Of a stretch of 64,000 nucleotides of DNA, positions 34,249 through 42,640 are shown in pieces. The stretch is from UBA1794 sp031552405 (GTDB taxonomy: Bacteria; Bacteroidota; Bacteroidia; Bacteroidales; Bacteroidaceae). The translations under genes and the position numbers were made by a program. Within the stretch, counting starts at the first letter, position 1, and every line of letters begins with the position of its first letter. The stretch covers positions 31,856 through 95,855 of the forward strand of contig JAVBMN010000003.1 of the NCBI GenBank assembly GCA_031552405.1, given 5' to 3'. Under the pieces are notes generated by a model. That model was not told where the DNA came from. It did not search any database and was given only the letters and a program-made list of their open reading frames with translations.

Positions 34249-34301
34249 GGTATTTTGACCGAATATCCGGAGGTGTAGAATGTTTTTTCTTAAATAGCAG
34301 C

Positions 34302-34335
34302 AAGGAGTTAAGAAGCGACAACTCCTTAACTCCTT
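34302..34335 (-). terminator. Hairpin after the acyl-CoA synthetase gene
   Basis: 11-bp stem AAGGAGTTAAG (34302-34312) with CTTAACTCCTT (34325-34335), 12-nt loop, 13 nt beyond the stop of the synthetase gene. The following T-run is weak, so termination may be partial. Confidence 0.55.
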
Positions 34336-34348
34336 ACTGCCTAAAAGA

Positions 34349-36001
34349 TCAATTATCCTTCTGTCTGATTTCCACGCGACGGATCTTTCCGCTGATGGTC
34401 TTCGGGAGTTCGTCCACGAATTCAATGACACGGGGATATTTGTAGGGGGCCGTAACCTTCTTTACGTGGTCTTGAAGTTCCTTGATGAGTGCTTCGCCGG
34501 CACGGTCTTTATAGTCTTTTGCCAGTATGATGGTGGCTTTGACTACCTGTCCGCGGATCTCATCAGGGACGCCGGTGATGGCGCATTCCACTACGGCCGC
34601 ATGTGTCATCAGGGCGCTTTCTACCTCGAACGGGCCGATACGGTAGCCGGAACTCTTGATCACATCATCCGCACGGCCCACAAACCAGTAGTAACCGTCC
34701 TCATCACGCCAGGCTATATCGCCGGTGTAATAGATGTCATCATGCCAGGCTTCGTCCGTGAGTTCCTGATTGCGGTAGTATTCTTTGAATAATCCCACGG
34801 GGATGGACTTGTCGGTACGTACCACGATCTGTCCCTGTTCTCCGTCCTCGGCGGGGCGGCCGTCGGGTGCCAGCAGATCCACGTCATACTGCGGGTTGGG
34901 CACTCCCATGCTTCCGGGTTTGGGTTCCATCCAAGGGAAGGTACCCAGCAGGACGGTAGTCTCCGTCTGACCGAAACCTTCCATGAGTTTTACTCCGGTC
35001 AGCTCGTAGAATTTGTTGTATACAGAAGGGTTCAGCGCCTCGCCCGCAATGGTGCAATATACCAAGGAAGAAAGGTCATACTTGGTCAGATCTTCACGGA
35101 TCAGGAAGCGGAAGATGGTGGGAGGTGCACACAGCGAGGTGATCTTGTAGTCGTGAATTTTCTGAAGGATATCCGCAGGGGTAAACTTCTCATGGTCATA
35201 TACAAAGATATTGGCTCCGGCAATCCACTGTCCGTACAGCTTGCCCCATACAGCTTTTCCCCAACCGGTATCAGCCAGCGTGAGGTGCAGGCTCTCGTTA
35301 CCTAGGTTGTGCCAGTAGCGGGCGGTCACGATATGCCCCAGGGGATAGGTGAAGTCATGCGCCACCATCTTGGGATTTCCGGTGGTACCGGAGGTGAAAT
35401 ACATGAGGGAGATGTCCCCGTTCTCATTCACGGAAGCAGGGCGGACAAAGGGTTTCGCCTCCTGGATTCCTTTCTGGAAATCCTCAAAGCCTTCGGGCAC
35501 CAGCGGGCCTATGCTGACCAGCTTCTTCACCGAGGGGCTCTCGGACATGGCATCCAGGATATGTTGGGAGATGAGTTCCTCGCCTGAGGATACAATCATC
35601 TTGATATCGGCTGCATTACAACGGTATGCAATGTCTTTCTTTGTAAGCAGATGCGTAGCAGGAATAGCTACTGCGCCCAACTTATGCAAGGCAATGATAG
35701 AGAACCAAAACTCATAACGGCGCTTCTGGATCAGCATTACCATATCCCCTTTTCCTATGCCGAGGCTCTGGAAATAAGAGGCGGTCTGGTCCGTATAGTG
35801 TTTCATCTCGGCAAAGGTAAACTGCCTGTGTTCTCCCTTGTCATTTGTCCAAAGCAACGCCTTCTTTTCCGGCTGCTCCTGAGCCCATACGTCCACTACG
35901 TCATACCCGAAGTTGAAACTGTCGGGCACATTGAATGCCAGGTTTTTAACAAAGTCTTCCTGCGAAGTAAAGCGGGTTTCTTTTAAGAATCTTTCTACCA
36001 T
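34349..36001 (-). CDS. Acyl-CoA synthetase (AMP-forming, medium-chain/acetate-type)
   Basis: 550 aa. ANL superfamily: YFTSGTTGNPKMVAHD (P-loop), GFGQTETTVL, YTGDIAWRDEDGYYWFVGR, the hinge ADDVIKSSGYRIGPFEVE and the catalytic Lys near PKTISGKIRRVEI. It makes an acyl-CoA from a short- or medium-chain acid. The gene lies 5 nt after an XRE-cupin regulator that probably controls it; this pairing is common in Bacteroidetes (family knowledge). Confidence 0.92.
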   Translation of the reverse strand: MVERFLKETRFTSQEDFVKNLAFNVPDSFNFGYDVVDVWAQEQPEKKALLWTNDKGEHRQFTFAEMKHYTDQTASYFQSLGIGKGDMVMLIQKRRYEFWFSIIALHKLGAVAIPATHLLTKKDIAYRCNAADIKMIVSSGEELISQHILDAMSESPSVKKLVSIGPLVPEGFEDFQKGIQEAKPFVRPASVNENGDISLMYFTSGTTGNPKMVAHDFTYPLGHIVTARYWHNLGNESLHLTLADTGWGKAVWGKLYGQWIAGANIFVYDHEKFTPADILQKIHDYKITSLCAPPTIFRFLIREDLTKYDLSSLVYCTIAGEALNPSVYNKFYELTGVKLMEGFGQTETTVLLGTFPWMEPKPGSMGVPNPQYDVDLLAPDGRPAEDGEQGQIVVRTDKSIPVGLFKEYYRNQELTDEAWHDDIYYTGDIAWRDEDGYYWFVGRADDVIKSSGYRIGPFEVESALMTHAAVVECAITGVPDEIRGQVVKATIILAKDYKDRAGEALIKELQDHVKKVTAPYKYPRVIEFVDELPKTISGKIRRVEIRQKDN

Positions 36002-36006
36002 ATCGT

Positions 36007-36561
36007 CTACAAAATCATTGCCAGAAATTTCACATTTTCCCCATCGAGCGCCTTCATGGCATGAGGCAGGGAGGAATTGAAGTAGATGCTGTCACCGGGA
36101 GTCAGGATCAGCTCCTTGGCATTTATGATAAGCATCATGCGGCCTTCCAGTACCAGGTTAAATTCTTGTCCGTCATGCGTATTAAATTGCATGGGCTCAC
36201 CTTCAGCCTTTGGCTCTACCGTTACAATAAAGGCATCTGCCTTACGACCGCGGAAGCCGGAGGCCAGCGACTCGTACTTATACGCCTTGCGACGCTCCAC
36301 TGACACGCCTGTTCCGGCGCGGGTCAGGAAGTAAGAACTCATCTTCGGTTCTTCGCCAAACATCAGCGTATCCAGTTCCACCCCATACTTGCGTGAGATA
36401 TTCTGCAATGTACTTACAGAAAAGTCCTTCCCGCCACTCTCCATTTCTTTGTATTCTTCCACGGAAAGCTGGCAGCTTTCCGCCACCTCTTCCGGGGATA
36501 AATCAAGCGCCTCACGAAGTCCGCGAAGACGCTGGGCTATTAATTTCAATTGATCATCCAT
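36007..36561 (-). CDS. XRE-cupin transcriptional regulator
   Basis: 184 aa from ATG 36561 (MDDQLKLIAQRLRGLR); the open frame reaches back to a TTG at 36585, which lies inside a TATCTTTG -7 box, so it is not used. An N-terminal XRE helix-turn-helix (LSPEEVAESCQLSVEEYKEM) is followed by a C-terminal cupin (MQFNTHDGQEFNLVLEGRMM; LTPGDSIYFNSSLPHAMKAL). It likely senses an acid or CoA ester and controls the adjacent synthetase gene. Confidence 0.88.
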   Translation of the reverse strand: MDDQLKLIAQRLRGLREALDLSPEEVAESCQLSVEEYKEMESGGKDFSVSTLQNISRKYGVELDTLMFGEEPKMSSYFLTRAGTGVSVERRKAYKYESLASGFRGRKADAFIVTVEPKAEGEPMQFNTHDGQEFNLVLEGRMMLIINAKELILTPGDSIYFNSSLPHAMKALDGENVKFLAMIL

Positions 36562-36582
36562 AACTATTTTCGTATGAGGTGG

Positions 36583-36590
36583 CAAAGATA
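36583..36590 (-). promoter_or_regulatory. -7 box of the XRE-cupin/synthetase transcript
   Basis: TATCTTTG on the minus strand 22 nt before ATG 36561. Confidence 0.5.
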
Positions 36591-36920
36591 GGTATTCTTT
36601 TTCTATTCTCCCGAAAAGTTTTGTCGTGTTTCCGCCGAATTATTATGGAATAATCAATAATTCCGCCATTTCATAACCCAAGAGTCATCATAACGAAACA
36701 ATCGTAAGCAGAGTTGTGCAAAAATGCAATAGGGGTAATGCGGTTATTACTACGGGCTAATCTCCCCACCCCACATGATTACATCCACGTTCCACCTTCC
36801 ACTAATCTCTGAAAGTGCTTGTGGTAAAGGGTTTGCGAGTGGCGGGTTAGAATATTGGTAAAGAAAATCTGTGAAAAAGTGGATCAAGCCGAAATTCCGG
36901 TGCTAATAAACTATCTTCAA
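36591..36920. other. Intergenic region without a recognised gene
   Basis: About 330 nt with no convincing ORF. Contains an AT-rich imperfect inverted repeat around 36634-36666 (CGCCGAATTATT ... AATAATTCCGCC) that may be an operator or part of a terminator. Confidence 0.5.
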
Positions 36921-37197
36921 ACCGCGGATGCGGTGTGTCCTTGGTAGCCCAGGACGCGAGTCCTGGGTATAGAAGTTCTCTATAACAAGAGCTGCAGCGC
37001 AGCGACATTTCGGTTATAAGCTCTCTTTAATGAAGGAATCCAGAGCAGTGATACATATAGTGGAATACGTCAATCATGACAACACTAAGGGACAGGAGAT
37101 AACCCAGATGTCGCTGCGCTGCAGCTCTGAAAAGATATAATCTTATATACCCAGGACTCGCGTCCTGGGCTACCAAGGAAGAACCACTCCGTGGTTT
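36921..37197. repeat. Nested inverted repeats (REPIN-like element)
   Basis: Outer arms of 33 nt (36939-36971 and 37146-37178) are perfect reverse complements and each contains its own hairpin, CCCAGGAC-GCGA-GTCCTGGG. Inner arms of 21 nt (36988-37008 and 37108-37128) are also perfect reverse complements. Between them are about 99 bp of unique DNA with no ORF. Short GC-rich palindromes flank both ends (ACCGCGGATGCGGT at 36921; CCACTCCGTGG near 37185). This two-hairpin-in-inverted-order layout is what REPIN/REP doublets show. Confidence 0.75.
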
Positions 37198-37329
37198 CCA
37201 TATAGACTACAGAACCAAAATCTGCACCAAAAGCGACGGAGAAAATGTTTTCTCAGATTTTACTGCATTTACTGCATAAACGGCCTTTATCAGCCTATAA
37301 TACAACCAGTTAATGGTATGCAGTAAAGT

Positions 37330-37374
37330 ATGCAGCAAGTATGCAGAAGACAAGTTGCTGCATACTTGCTGCAT
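37330..37374. repeat. 17-bp hairpin upstream of the YgbA_NO gene
   Basis: ATGCAGCAAGTATGCAG (37330-37346) and its exact complement (37358-37374) with an 11-nt loop, followed by TTCTTTT on the plus strand. It could be a terminator or attenuator in front of the gene at 37428, or an operator; related half-units (TGCAGTAAA/GCAGCAAG) also occur just upstream. Confidence 0.65.
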
Positions 37375-37427
37375 TTCTTTTGCGGAAATGCCGGATTATA
37401 TCGTACCTTCGCACAAGATTGTCACGC

Positions 37428-37727
37428 ATGAGAAGGTCCCGCATAGAAAGAGAAAAACGCACCATTGAGCGTATGATCCGGCTTTATTGCAGTCGGAAGG
37501 AGAAGCATTCTGAGCTTTGCGCGGAATGTGAGGGGCTGTTGCGCTATGCACACGAGCGGTTGGAGCGGTGCCCTTTTGGAGAAGGAAAAACAGACTGCAG
37601 GCATTGTGCAGTGCATTGTTATAAGCCAGCCATGCGAAATAAGATCCGTCAGGTGATGCGATATGCCGGGCCACGTATGCTGTGGTACGCCCCATTGCAG
37701 GCACTACAGCATTTGTTCGGGCGCTAA
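37428..37727 (+). CDS. Nitrous oxide-stimulated promoter family protein (YgbA_NO)
   Basis: 99 aa from ATG 37428 (MRRSRIEREKRTIERMIRLY); an ATG at 37341 is in frame, but lies inside the 17-bp hairpin. Match to the YgbA_NO family: KRTIERMIRLYC, LCAECEGLLRYAHERLERCP, then CRHCAVHCYKPAMRNKIRQV and MRYAGPRML. The cysteine-rich middle (CAEC, CPFG, CRHC, HC) suggests metal or Fe-S binding. The family is induced by NO in enterics and linked to recovery from nitrosative stress; the exact reaction is unknown. Confidence 0.85.
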   Translation: MRRSRIEREKRTIERMIRLYCSRKEKHSELCAECEGLLRYAHERLERCPFGEGKTDCRHCAVHCYKPAMRNKIRQVMRYAGPRMLWYAPLQALQHLFGR

Positions 37728-37766
37728 GAGTAATAGTGAATTATTTTACCATCGAATGAAGCCCAA

Positions 37767-37808
37767 AAACTCGTGCCCACGAGTTGAACAATTCGTGGGC
37801 ACGAGTTT
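37767..37808. terminator. Long hairpin after the YgbA_NO gene
   Basis: Arms AAACTCGTGCCCACGA (37767-37782) and TCGTGGGCACGAGTTT (37793-37808), exact complements with a 10-nt loop. Each arm also contains CTCGTG/CACGAG so it can fold on its own. Located 39 nt after the stop at 37727. A third copy of AACTCGTGC follows at about 37831. Could be a terminator or a small repeat element; between it and 38006 no gene is seen. Confidence 0.55.
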
Positions 37809-38006
37809 GCAAACTTCAGCGCTGAGATTGTCCAACTCGTGCGCTGCGTTTTTTGAAGTGTAGCGCTCACATTTCAGAGGTCGACAACAGGCTAACTATC
37901 AAGCATGTAGAGAACTTCAAAACACCTACGTCAGGACAAAAAGGACTTTTCAGCTCTTTCTAGGGCCATGTACGTGTCCGAATATTTAACCACCCGAAAG
38001 GCTGTT

Positions 38007-38555
38007 TTACTTCTTTCCCTCCACCCAATTTACAATCTCGTCAGAGAGCGGGGTAGTCTTGGGAGAGGCATAACTTACCCAGTGCCCTTGCTCGTCGATC
38101 ATAAACTTCTGAAAGTTCCAGCTTACGGAAGCGTCCATCACTCCGTTTTCCGATTTCTCCGTGAGCCAGCGGTACACAGGGGCAATGCTGTCGCCCTTCA
38201 CGCTGATCTTGCTCATCATGGGAAAGGTCACTGCATATTTGGCAGAACAGAACTGCTTGATCTCCTCATCCGTGCCGGGCTCCTGCCCCATAAAGTTATT
38301 GGCGGGGAAACCTATGATTATAAAATTCTGGTCTTTGTACTTTTCGTACAATGCTTCCAGATCTTTATACTGTGGCGTGAAGCCACACTTGGAGGCCACG
38401 TTGACGATCAGCACTTTCTTCCCTTTGAGGGTAGAGAGATCGAACTCCTTTCCGTCAATATCCGTCACCTTGAAATCATACAAGGTTTTTGTCTGTGCGT
38501 TCAGTGTCATCATACAGCTTACTATTAAGAACATTAATACACATGCTTTTTTCAT
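38007..38555 (-). CDS. Secreted glutathione peroxidase-like thiol peroxidase
   Basis: 182 aa. Signal peptide MKKACVLMFLIVSCMMTLNA, then the GPx fold: catalytic Cys in NVASKCGFTPQ, Gln in FMGQEPGTDEEI, Trp-Asn in SWNFQKFMIDE. A Cys rather than Sec enzyme, without a dimer loop, so probably thioredoxin-dependent. Protects against peroxides at the envelope. It reads toward the ygbA region and is divergent from the ferredoxin operon. Confidence 0.93.
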   Translation of the reverse strand: MKKACVLMFLIVSCMMTLNAQTKTLYDFKVTDIDGKEFDLSTLKGKKVLIVNVASKCGFTPQYKDLEALYEKYKDQNFIIIGFPANNFMGQEPGTDEEIKQFCSAKYAVTFPMMSKISVKGDSIAPVYRWLTEKSENGVMDASVSWNFQKFMIDEQGHWVSYASPKTTPLSDEIVNWVEGKK

Positions 38556-38757
38556 ATCCTTCTCCTTTCTGGTCTATTTTCTTTTATAATCCTGTTTATC
38601 AAACACAAAAGTGTCTTTTTTGTTCGGTCTTCCCTTATAAAAAAGAGATGGATTGCACTTTTTTTCCAAAAAACACACTTGGATTAAAATATCTTTTCCG
38701 CCCGTTCGTCTTCCCCCATAGAAGGCGCCTTCTGATTTACTTAAAAAGAAATGAACT

Positions 38758-39003
38758 ATGCGATTTGGATTATCATTCTCCAGAAAGAGAAAAACCCTAT
38801 CTTTGCCCGTAATCAGCCCCGATTGCATCGGTTGCGGGATTTGCGTAAGCAGGTGCCGGAAAGAGGTGTTGGAAATGTCGGATAACACGGCGGAATGCTT
38901 CGTACGGGTCAGTAACCCACAACGTTGCACCGGATGCAGCCACTGCATGAAGGCCTGCCCGGAGGAAGCCATCCGTATCCTGCACAAGACCACCCTCGAA
39001 TAA
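38758..39003 (+). CDS. 2[4Fe-4S] ferredoxin-like protein
   Basis: 81 aa. Two cluster motifs: CIGCGICVSRC and, later, CTGCSHCMKACPEEAI. The first ATG gives an N-terminus of 22 residues rich in Arg/Lys/Ser (MRFGLSFSRKRKTLSLPV) before the first cluster. A TATCTTTG box (38798-38805) lies inside this N-terminal part, so a shorter transcript may exist, but no start codon then precedes the CIGCG motif. First gene of a three-gene operon with a His-rich membrane protein and an ECF sigma factor. Confidence 0.85.
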   Translation: MRFGLSFSRKRKTLSLPVISPDCIGCGICVSRCRKEVLEMSDNTAECFVRVSNPQRCTGCSHCMKACPEEAIRILHKTTLE

Positions 39004-39039
39004 TAATAACAATGTATAATTCCTAAACACCCCAAGAAA

Positions 39040-39390
39040 ATGAAAAAGAAAAGAACCGTCCTGCACATCCTCCACGGAACCGCCCGCATCCTGCTCTTTG
39101 CAGCCGCAGGGAGTGCTATAGTAATGCTTTTGTGGAACGCCATTATACCGGCCGTGATTGGCTGGGGAAGCCTTAACTTCTGGCAGGCAGCCGGACTGCT
39201 GATCCTGTGCCGCATCCTGTTCGGACATTTTGGGCACGGCCGTTTCTTCCATCACCCCGGTCGCTTTGGCGAAATGCACAAGATGAGGGAGCAGATGCAC
39301 GAAGAAACCCGCGGCATGCCTTGGAACGAGAAACGCGAGTTCATCCGCCGCCGCATGGCCGAATTCCACCACCAGATGCCTCATGAGTAA
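39040..39390 (+). CDS. Small His-rich membrane protein, possible sigma-factor partner
   Basis: 116 aa. Two hydrophobic segments (about residues 15-35, ILLFAAAGSAIVMLLW, and 45-60, FWQAAGLLILCRILF) are followed by a cytosolic or periplasmic tail rich in His, Arg and Glu (FGHFGHGRFFHHPGRF, HKMREQMHEE, HHQMPHE). It overlaps the start of the ECF sigma gene by 8 nt. In Bacteroidetes such genes often encode membrane proteins that hold the sigma factor; the His-rich tail suggests metal sensing. No known family was recognised. Confidence 0.7.
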   Translation: MKKKRTVLHILHGTARILLFAAAGSAIVMLLWNAIIPAVIGWGSLNFWQAAGLLILCRILFGHFGHGRFFHHPGRFGEMHKMREQMHEETRGMPWNEKREFIRRRMAEFHHQMPHE

Positions 39391-39964
39391 TACAGCTCCC
39401 CACGCGGAGCACCTCCGTGAGAAGCATCTCACAGAGGTGTTCCGCAAGTATCGTTCGCAACTGTCGGGGTATATCGCCGCCCGTGTCCCCTCAAAGGAGG
39501 ATTGTGAAGACATCCTGCAAGATGTGTTCTACCGCCTGGCACGGATGGACCCGGAAGAAAAGCCTGTGGAACATGTATCCGGATGGCTCTACTCCGTAAC
39601 GCGAAACCTGATTATAGACAAGCGCCGCAAGCGGAGGGAAGAGGAGCTGACGTACCAGTCCGGTACCGAAGAAGACGATTCCTTCATCGGCGAACTTGCC
39701 GTATGGCTTCCCGACGAGGATGCCTCGCCCGAGACGGAATTCATCCGCACCATGGTATGGGAAGAGCTGGAAACCGCCCTCGCCGAACTACCTGAAGAGC
39801 AGCGGGCCGTATTTGAGCTGACTGAACTGCAAGGGTTTTCCTTCAAGGAAATAGCGGATTCCGTGCAACTCCCCGTAAACACCCTCATCTCCCGGAAGCG
39901 TTATGCAGTGTTGCACCTGCGCAAACGATTGGCAAGACTGTATGAGGAGTTGCTATACAAATAA
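39383..39964 (+). CDS. ECF-type RNA polymerase sigma factor
   Basis: 193 aa. Region 2 reads YIAARVPSKEDCEDILQDVF and YRLARM, the sigma-70 region 2.2/2.3 pattern; SGWLYSVTRNLIIDKRRKR covers region 2.4; the linker contains an acidic insert (GTEEDDSFIG); region 4 is LAELPEEQRAVFELTELQGF and SFKEIADSVQLPVNTLISRK, a DNA-binding HTH. Regulated targets unknown, but probably the operon itself. Confidence 0.9.
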   Translation: MSNTAPHAEHLREKHLTEVFRKYRSQLSGYIAARVPSKEDCEDILQDVFYRLARMDPEEKPVEHVSGWLYSVTRNLIIDKRRKRREEELTYQSGTEEDDSFIGELAVWLPDEDASPETEFIRTMVWEELETALAELPEEQRAVFELTELQGFSFKEIADSVQLPVNTLISRKRYAVLHLRKRLARLYEELLYK

Positions 39965-39985
39965 CAGAGAATAATACGACAGAAT

Positions 39986-40693
39986 CTAGCTCCCGATCAG
40001 CTGGGCCACCAACTTCGGCAGTCCCGTAGCGGCGCCGGATTGGATATGGATCACCTTCCGATGCAGAGATCCTTGCGGAGCCTGAGGGTCAATCAGGTAT
40101 ATGGGCACATCCGGCCGGGCATAGTCCAGCAGCGAAGCCGCCGGGTACACCGCCAATGAGGTGCCTACCACAATGAGGATATCGGCACTCCGGGCTATCT
40201 CACAAGCGCGTTCGAACATAGGTACCGCCTCACCAAAGAATACGATAAAAGGACGTAGCAGGGAACCGTCGGCATGACGGTCGTCCAAGTGTTGCTCCCA
40301 CCCTTCGATAGGCACTACAGCTGTTTCGTTCCGACTGCTGCACAGCTTGCGAAGTTCACCGTGCAGATGCGTCACACACAAAGGAAATCCGGCCTCGGCA
40401 GCAGCCCGTTCGTGCAGGTCGTCCACATTCTGCGTCACCACCTCCACATCATACACGCGGGCGAGGTCCACAATGGCACGGTGCCCGGCGTTGGGTTCCT
40501 TCTCGAGCAGTTCCTTGCGGCGCTTGTTGTAGAACTCAATTACCTGCGAACGGTTACGTAGCAGCGCTTCGGGGGTACACACATCTTCAATGCGGTACCT
40601 GGCCCACAACCCGTCACTGTCACGGAATGTGCTAATTCCGCTCTCGGCGCTCATCCCTGCACCGGAAAAGAGTACGATCTTCTTGTCTTTCAT
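39986..40693 (-). CDS. Sirtuin NAD-dependent protein deacylase
   Basis: 235 aa. Sir2 family: GAGMSAESGISTFRDSDGLW (NAD binding), TQNVDDLHERA, catalytic His in THLHGELRKL, and the C-terminal VGTSLAVYPAASLL. The Zn-binding Cys pair is reduced: only one CSS segment (LCSSRNE) is evident, as in some class III sirtuins. Class III enzymes remove succinyl/malonyl groups. Last gene of the leftward aspS transcript region. Confidence 0.9.
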   Translation of the reverse strand: MKDKKIVLFSGAGMSAESGISTFRDSDGLWARYRIEDVCTPEALLRNRSQVIEFYNKRRKELLEKEPNAGHRAIVDLARVYDVEVVTQNVDDLHERAAAEAGFPLCVTHLHGELRKLCSSRNETAVVPIEGWEQHLDDRHADGSLLRPFIVFFGEAVPMFERACEIARSADILIVVGTSLAVYPAASLLDYARPDVPIYLIDPQAPQGSLHRKVIHIQSGAATGLPKLVAQLIGS

Positions 40694-40708
40694 TTTATCT
40701 GGTCTAGT

Positions 40709-41725
40709 TTATCGGATTTGGAATATACGTCTTAGAAACGGTACGTGTAGCACCAACTGCACCATGAGTACGGCAAAGGCAATCTTCCACGCCCACAACA
40801 TGGGCAGGCGGTAATCTCCCCATGAGGACACCACCAGGTGATGCCACGGGATATTGGACGTTTCATACTGATGGAAGCATAACACTACCAGCGAGTAGCG
40901 GCCGAAGAACCGAAGCACCCGCTTCACCCTTGGCCACACACGATCCACATATCCGGCCAGCAGGTACACAAACCAGCACCCCGCCACAGCTCCTATCATA
41001 TCAAAATACCACAGCTTGTAAAAATCGCACGACATCTCCAGCTTCCCTCGCTGAAAGGCCGTAAACCAGAGGGCAAAAAGAACGGCCACCCAGGCCCACT
41101 TGTTCCTAAGAAAAGAAGGCAGGTTCCATGAATGGATGCGCGCTGCATCCAGCAGCCCCAGTTGCCGGATCTGATATCCCACGTACAGGAACAACGTGCC
41201 CGAAAGCCCCGGCTGAAAACTCAGCGGAAGGAATACCACCTTGTGCAGCCCAAAGCTTATCGCTGCCAGCAGCATACAAAAAAGAAACGGAAACCGCGTG
41301 CGCAACGCCACATTGAGCCACAAATACGACCAGAACATGGCACACAAAAACCACAACGCCCCAATGGCAGGCCCCATGCCGAATACCCTCGGCGCACCAC
41401 TACCCAGCAAGGTGGCACGCAAACGGATCAGGAGTACATCCCACACGTCCCGGTGCTGGCACCACGCATAGATCAGCATGTGCACCATAATAAGCAAAGC
41501 GGTAAAAAGATAGGGAATAAGCAGGCGTTTGCTGTTCTTCACCAACAGGTCCTTAAAGCCTGCAGGTTTGAAGAAATAACCCGTCACCAGAAAGAATAAC
41601 GGCATGTGAAAGGAAAAGATAAAATCCCGCAGATAAGGAATCTTACCCGTAGAATGTCCGACGATCATCAGCAGGATGCCGATACCCTTCAGTACATCAA
41701 ACGTATCGATGCGGCGCGCTGCCAT
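40709..41725 (-). CDS. Acyltransferase 3 family membrane protein
   Basis: 338 aa, about 10 TM helices. IVGHSTGKIPYLRDFIFSFH and MPLFFLVTGYFF hold the conserved His of acyltransferase 3 (OafA/NodX) proteins, which O-acetylate surface glycans. It sits between the sirtuin and aguB genes. The substrate is not indicated. Confidence 0.9.
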   Translation of the reverse strand: MAARRIDTFDVLKGIGILLMIVGHSTGKIPYLRDFIFSFHMPLFFLVTGYFFKPAGFKDLLVKNSKRLLIPYLFTALLIMVHMLIYAWCQHRDVWDVLLIRLRATLLGSGAPRVFGMGPAIGALWFLCAMFWSYLWLNVALRTRFPFLFCMLLAAISFGLHKVVFLPLSFQPGLSGTLFLYVGYQIRQLGLLDAARIHSWNLPSFLRNKWAWVAVLFALWFTAFQRGKLEMSCDFYKLWYFDMIGAVAGCWFVYLLAGYVDRVWPRVKRVLRFFGRYSLVVLCFHQYETSNIPWHHLVVSSWGDYRLPMLWAWKIAFAVLMVQLVLHVPFLRRIFQIR

Positions 41726-41743
41726 ACTACTGCAAGGTGGCTT

Positions 41744-42640
41744 CTAATCTAAGAAGCGTTGCTCAATGCCCTTATACGCATCAATCCGGCGGTCACGCAG
41801 GAAGGGCCACCAACGACGTACGTTCTCGCTGCGGCGCAGGTCAATGTCTGCCAACAGCATCTCAGGCGTGTCACTTCCGGCGTGCGCCAGGAATTCCCCC
41901 TGCGGGCCGGCCACAAAACTGTTTCCCCAGAAGAGGATGCCGTTTGTCTGCCCACTCGGATCGGGCTCATGCCCTACCCTGTTCACGCTCACCACAGGCA
42001 GGCCGTTGGCTACGGCATGGCCACGCTGCACGGTGATCCAAGCCTCGAGCTGGCGGGCTTTTTCCTCCGGAGTATCGCTGCTCTCCCACCCAATTGCGGT
42101 AGGATAAATCAGCATTTCCGCTCCGCGAAGCGCCATCATGCGGGCCGCCTCGGGATACCACTGATCCCAGCACACCAGCACACCCAGCTTGCCCAGCGAG
42201 GTTTGTATGGGTTCAAAACCCAGATCGCCCGGCGTAAAGTAGAACTTTTCGTAATACGCAGGGTCATCGGGGATGTGCATCTTGCGGTACTTTCCGGCGA
42301 TAGAACCGTCGGTATCAAACACCACGGCCGTATTGTGGTACAAGCCTGCCGCACGGCGCTCGAAGAGCGACGTTACCAACACAATCCCCAGCTCTCGCGC
42401 CAGTGCACCGTAGTGCGCGGTGGAAGGCCCGGGGATGGGCTCTGCCAGGTCAAACAGATTCGTATCCTCCGTCTGACAAAAGTAAGGGCTGTTGTGCAAT
42501 TCCTGCAACACCACCAGGCGGGCATCTGCGCCCGCCGCCTCGCGGATGCGGGCGGTGAGCAGCGCCACGGCCTCCTCCCGCACGGGAGGAATGGCCAGTT
42601 GCAGGAGGGCGGTCTTTACCGTACGGCTCTCCATGGGCAT
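41744..42640 (-). CDS. aguB: N-carbamoylputrescine amidase
   Basis: 298 aa. Nitrilase-fold amidohydrolase with Glu in LQELHNSPYF, Lys in KYRKMHIPDDPAY and Cys in VLVCWDQWYPEAARMM. The residues around the Cys and the GDLGFEPIQT segment are typical of AguB, which converts N-carbamoylputrescine to putrescine. The ATG at 42640 directly follows the aspS stop; an alternative ATG lies two codons later. No agmatine deiminase is in the window. Confidence 0.9.
   Translation of the reverse strand: MPMESRTVKTALLQLAIPPVREEAVALLTARIREAAGADARLVVLQELHNSPYFCQTEDTNLFDLAEPIPGPSTAHYGALARELGIVLVTSLFERRAAGLYHNTAVVFDTDGSIAGKYRKMHIPDDPAYYEKFYFTPGDLGFEPIQTSLGKLGVLVCWDQWYPEAARMMALRGAEMLIYPTAIGWESSDTPEEKARQLEAWITVQRGHAVANGLPVVSVNRVGHEPDPSGQTNGILFWGNSFVAGPQGEFLAHAGSDTPEMLLADIDLRRSENVRRWWPFLRDRRIDAYKGIEQRFLD

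Noticed and set aside
36562..36585. TTG start for the XRE-cupin regulator
   Set aside because: The TTG lies inside the TATCTTTG promoter box; ATG 36561 is the likely start.
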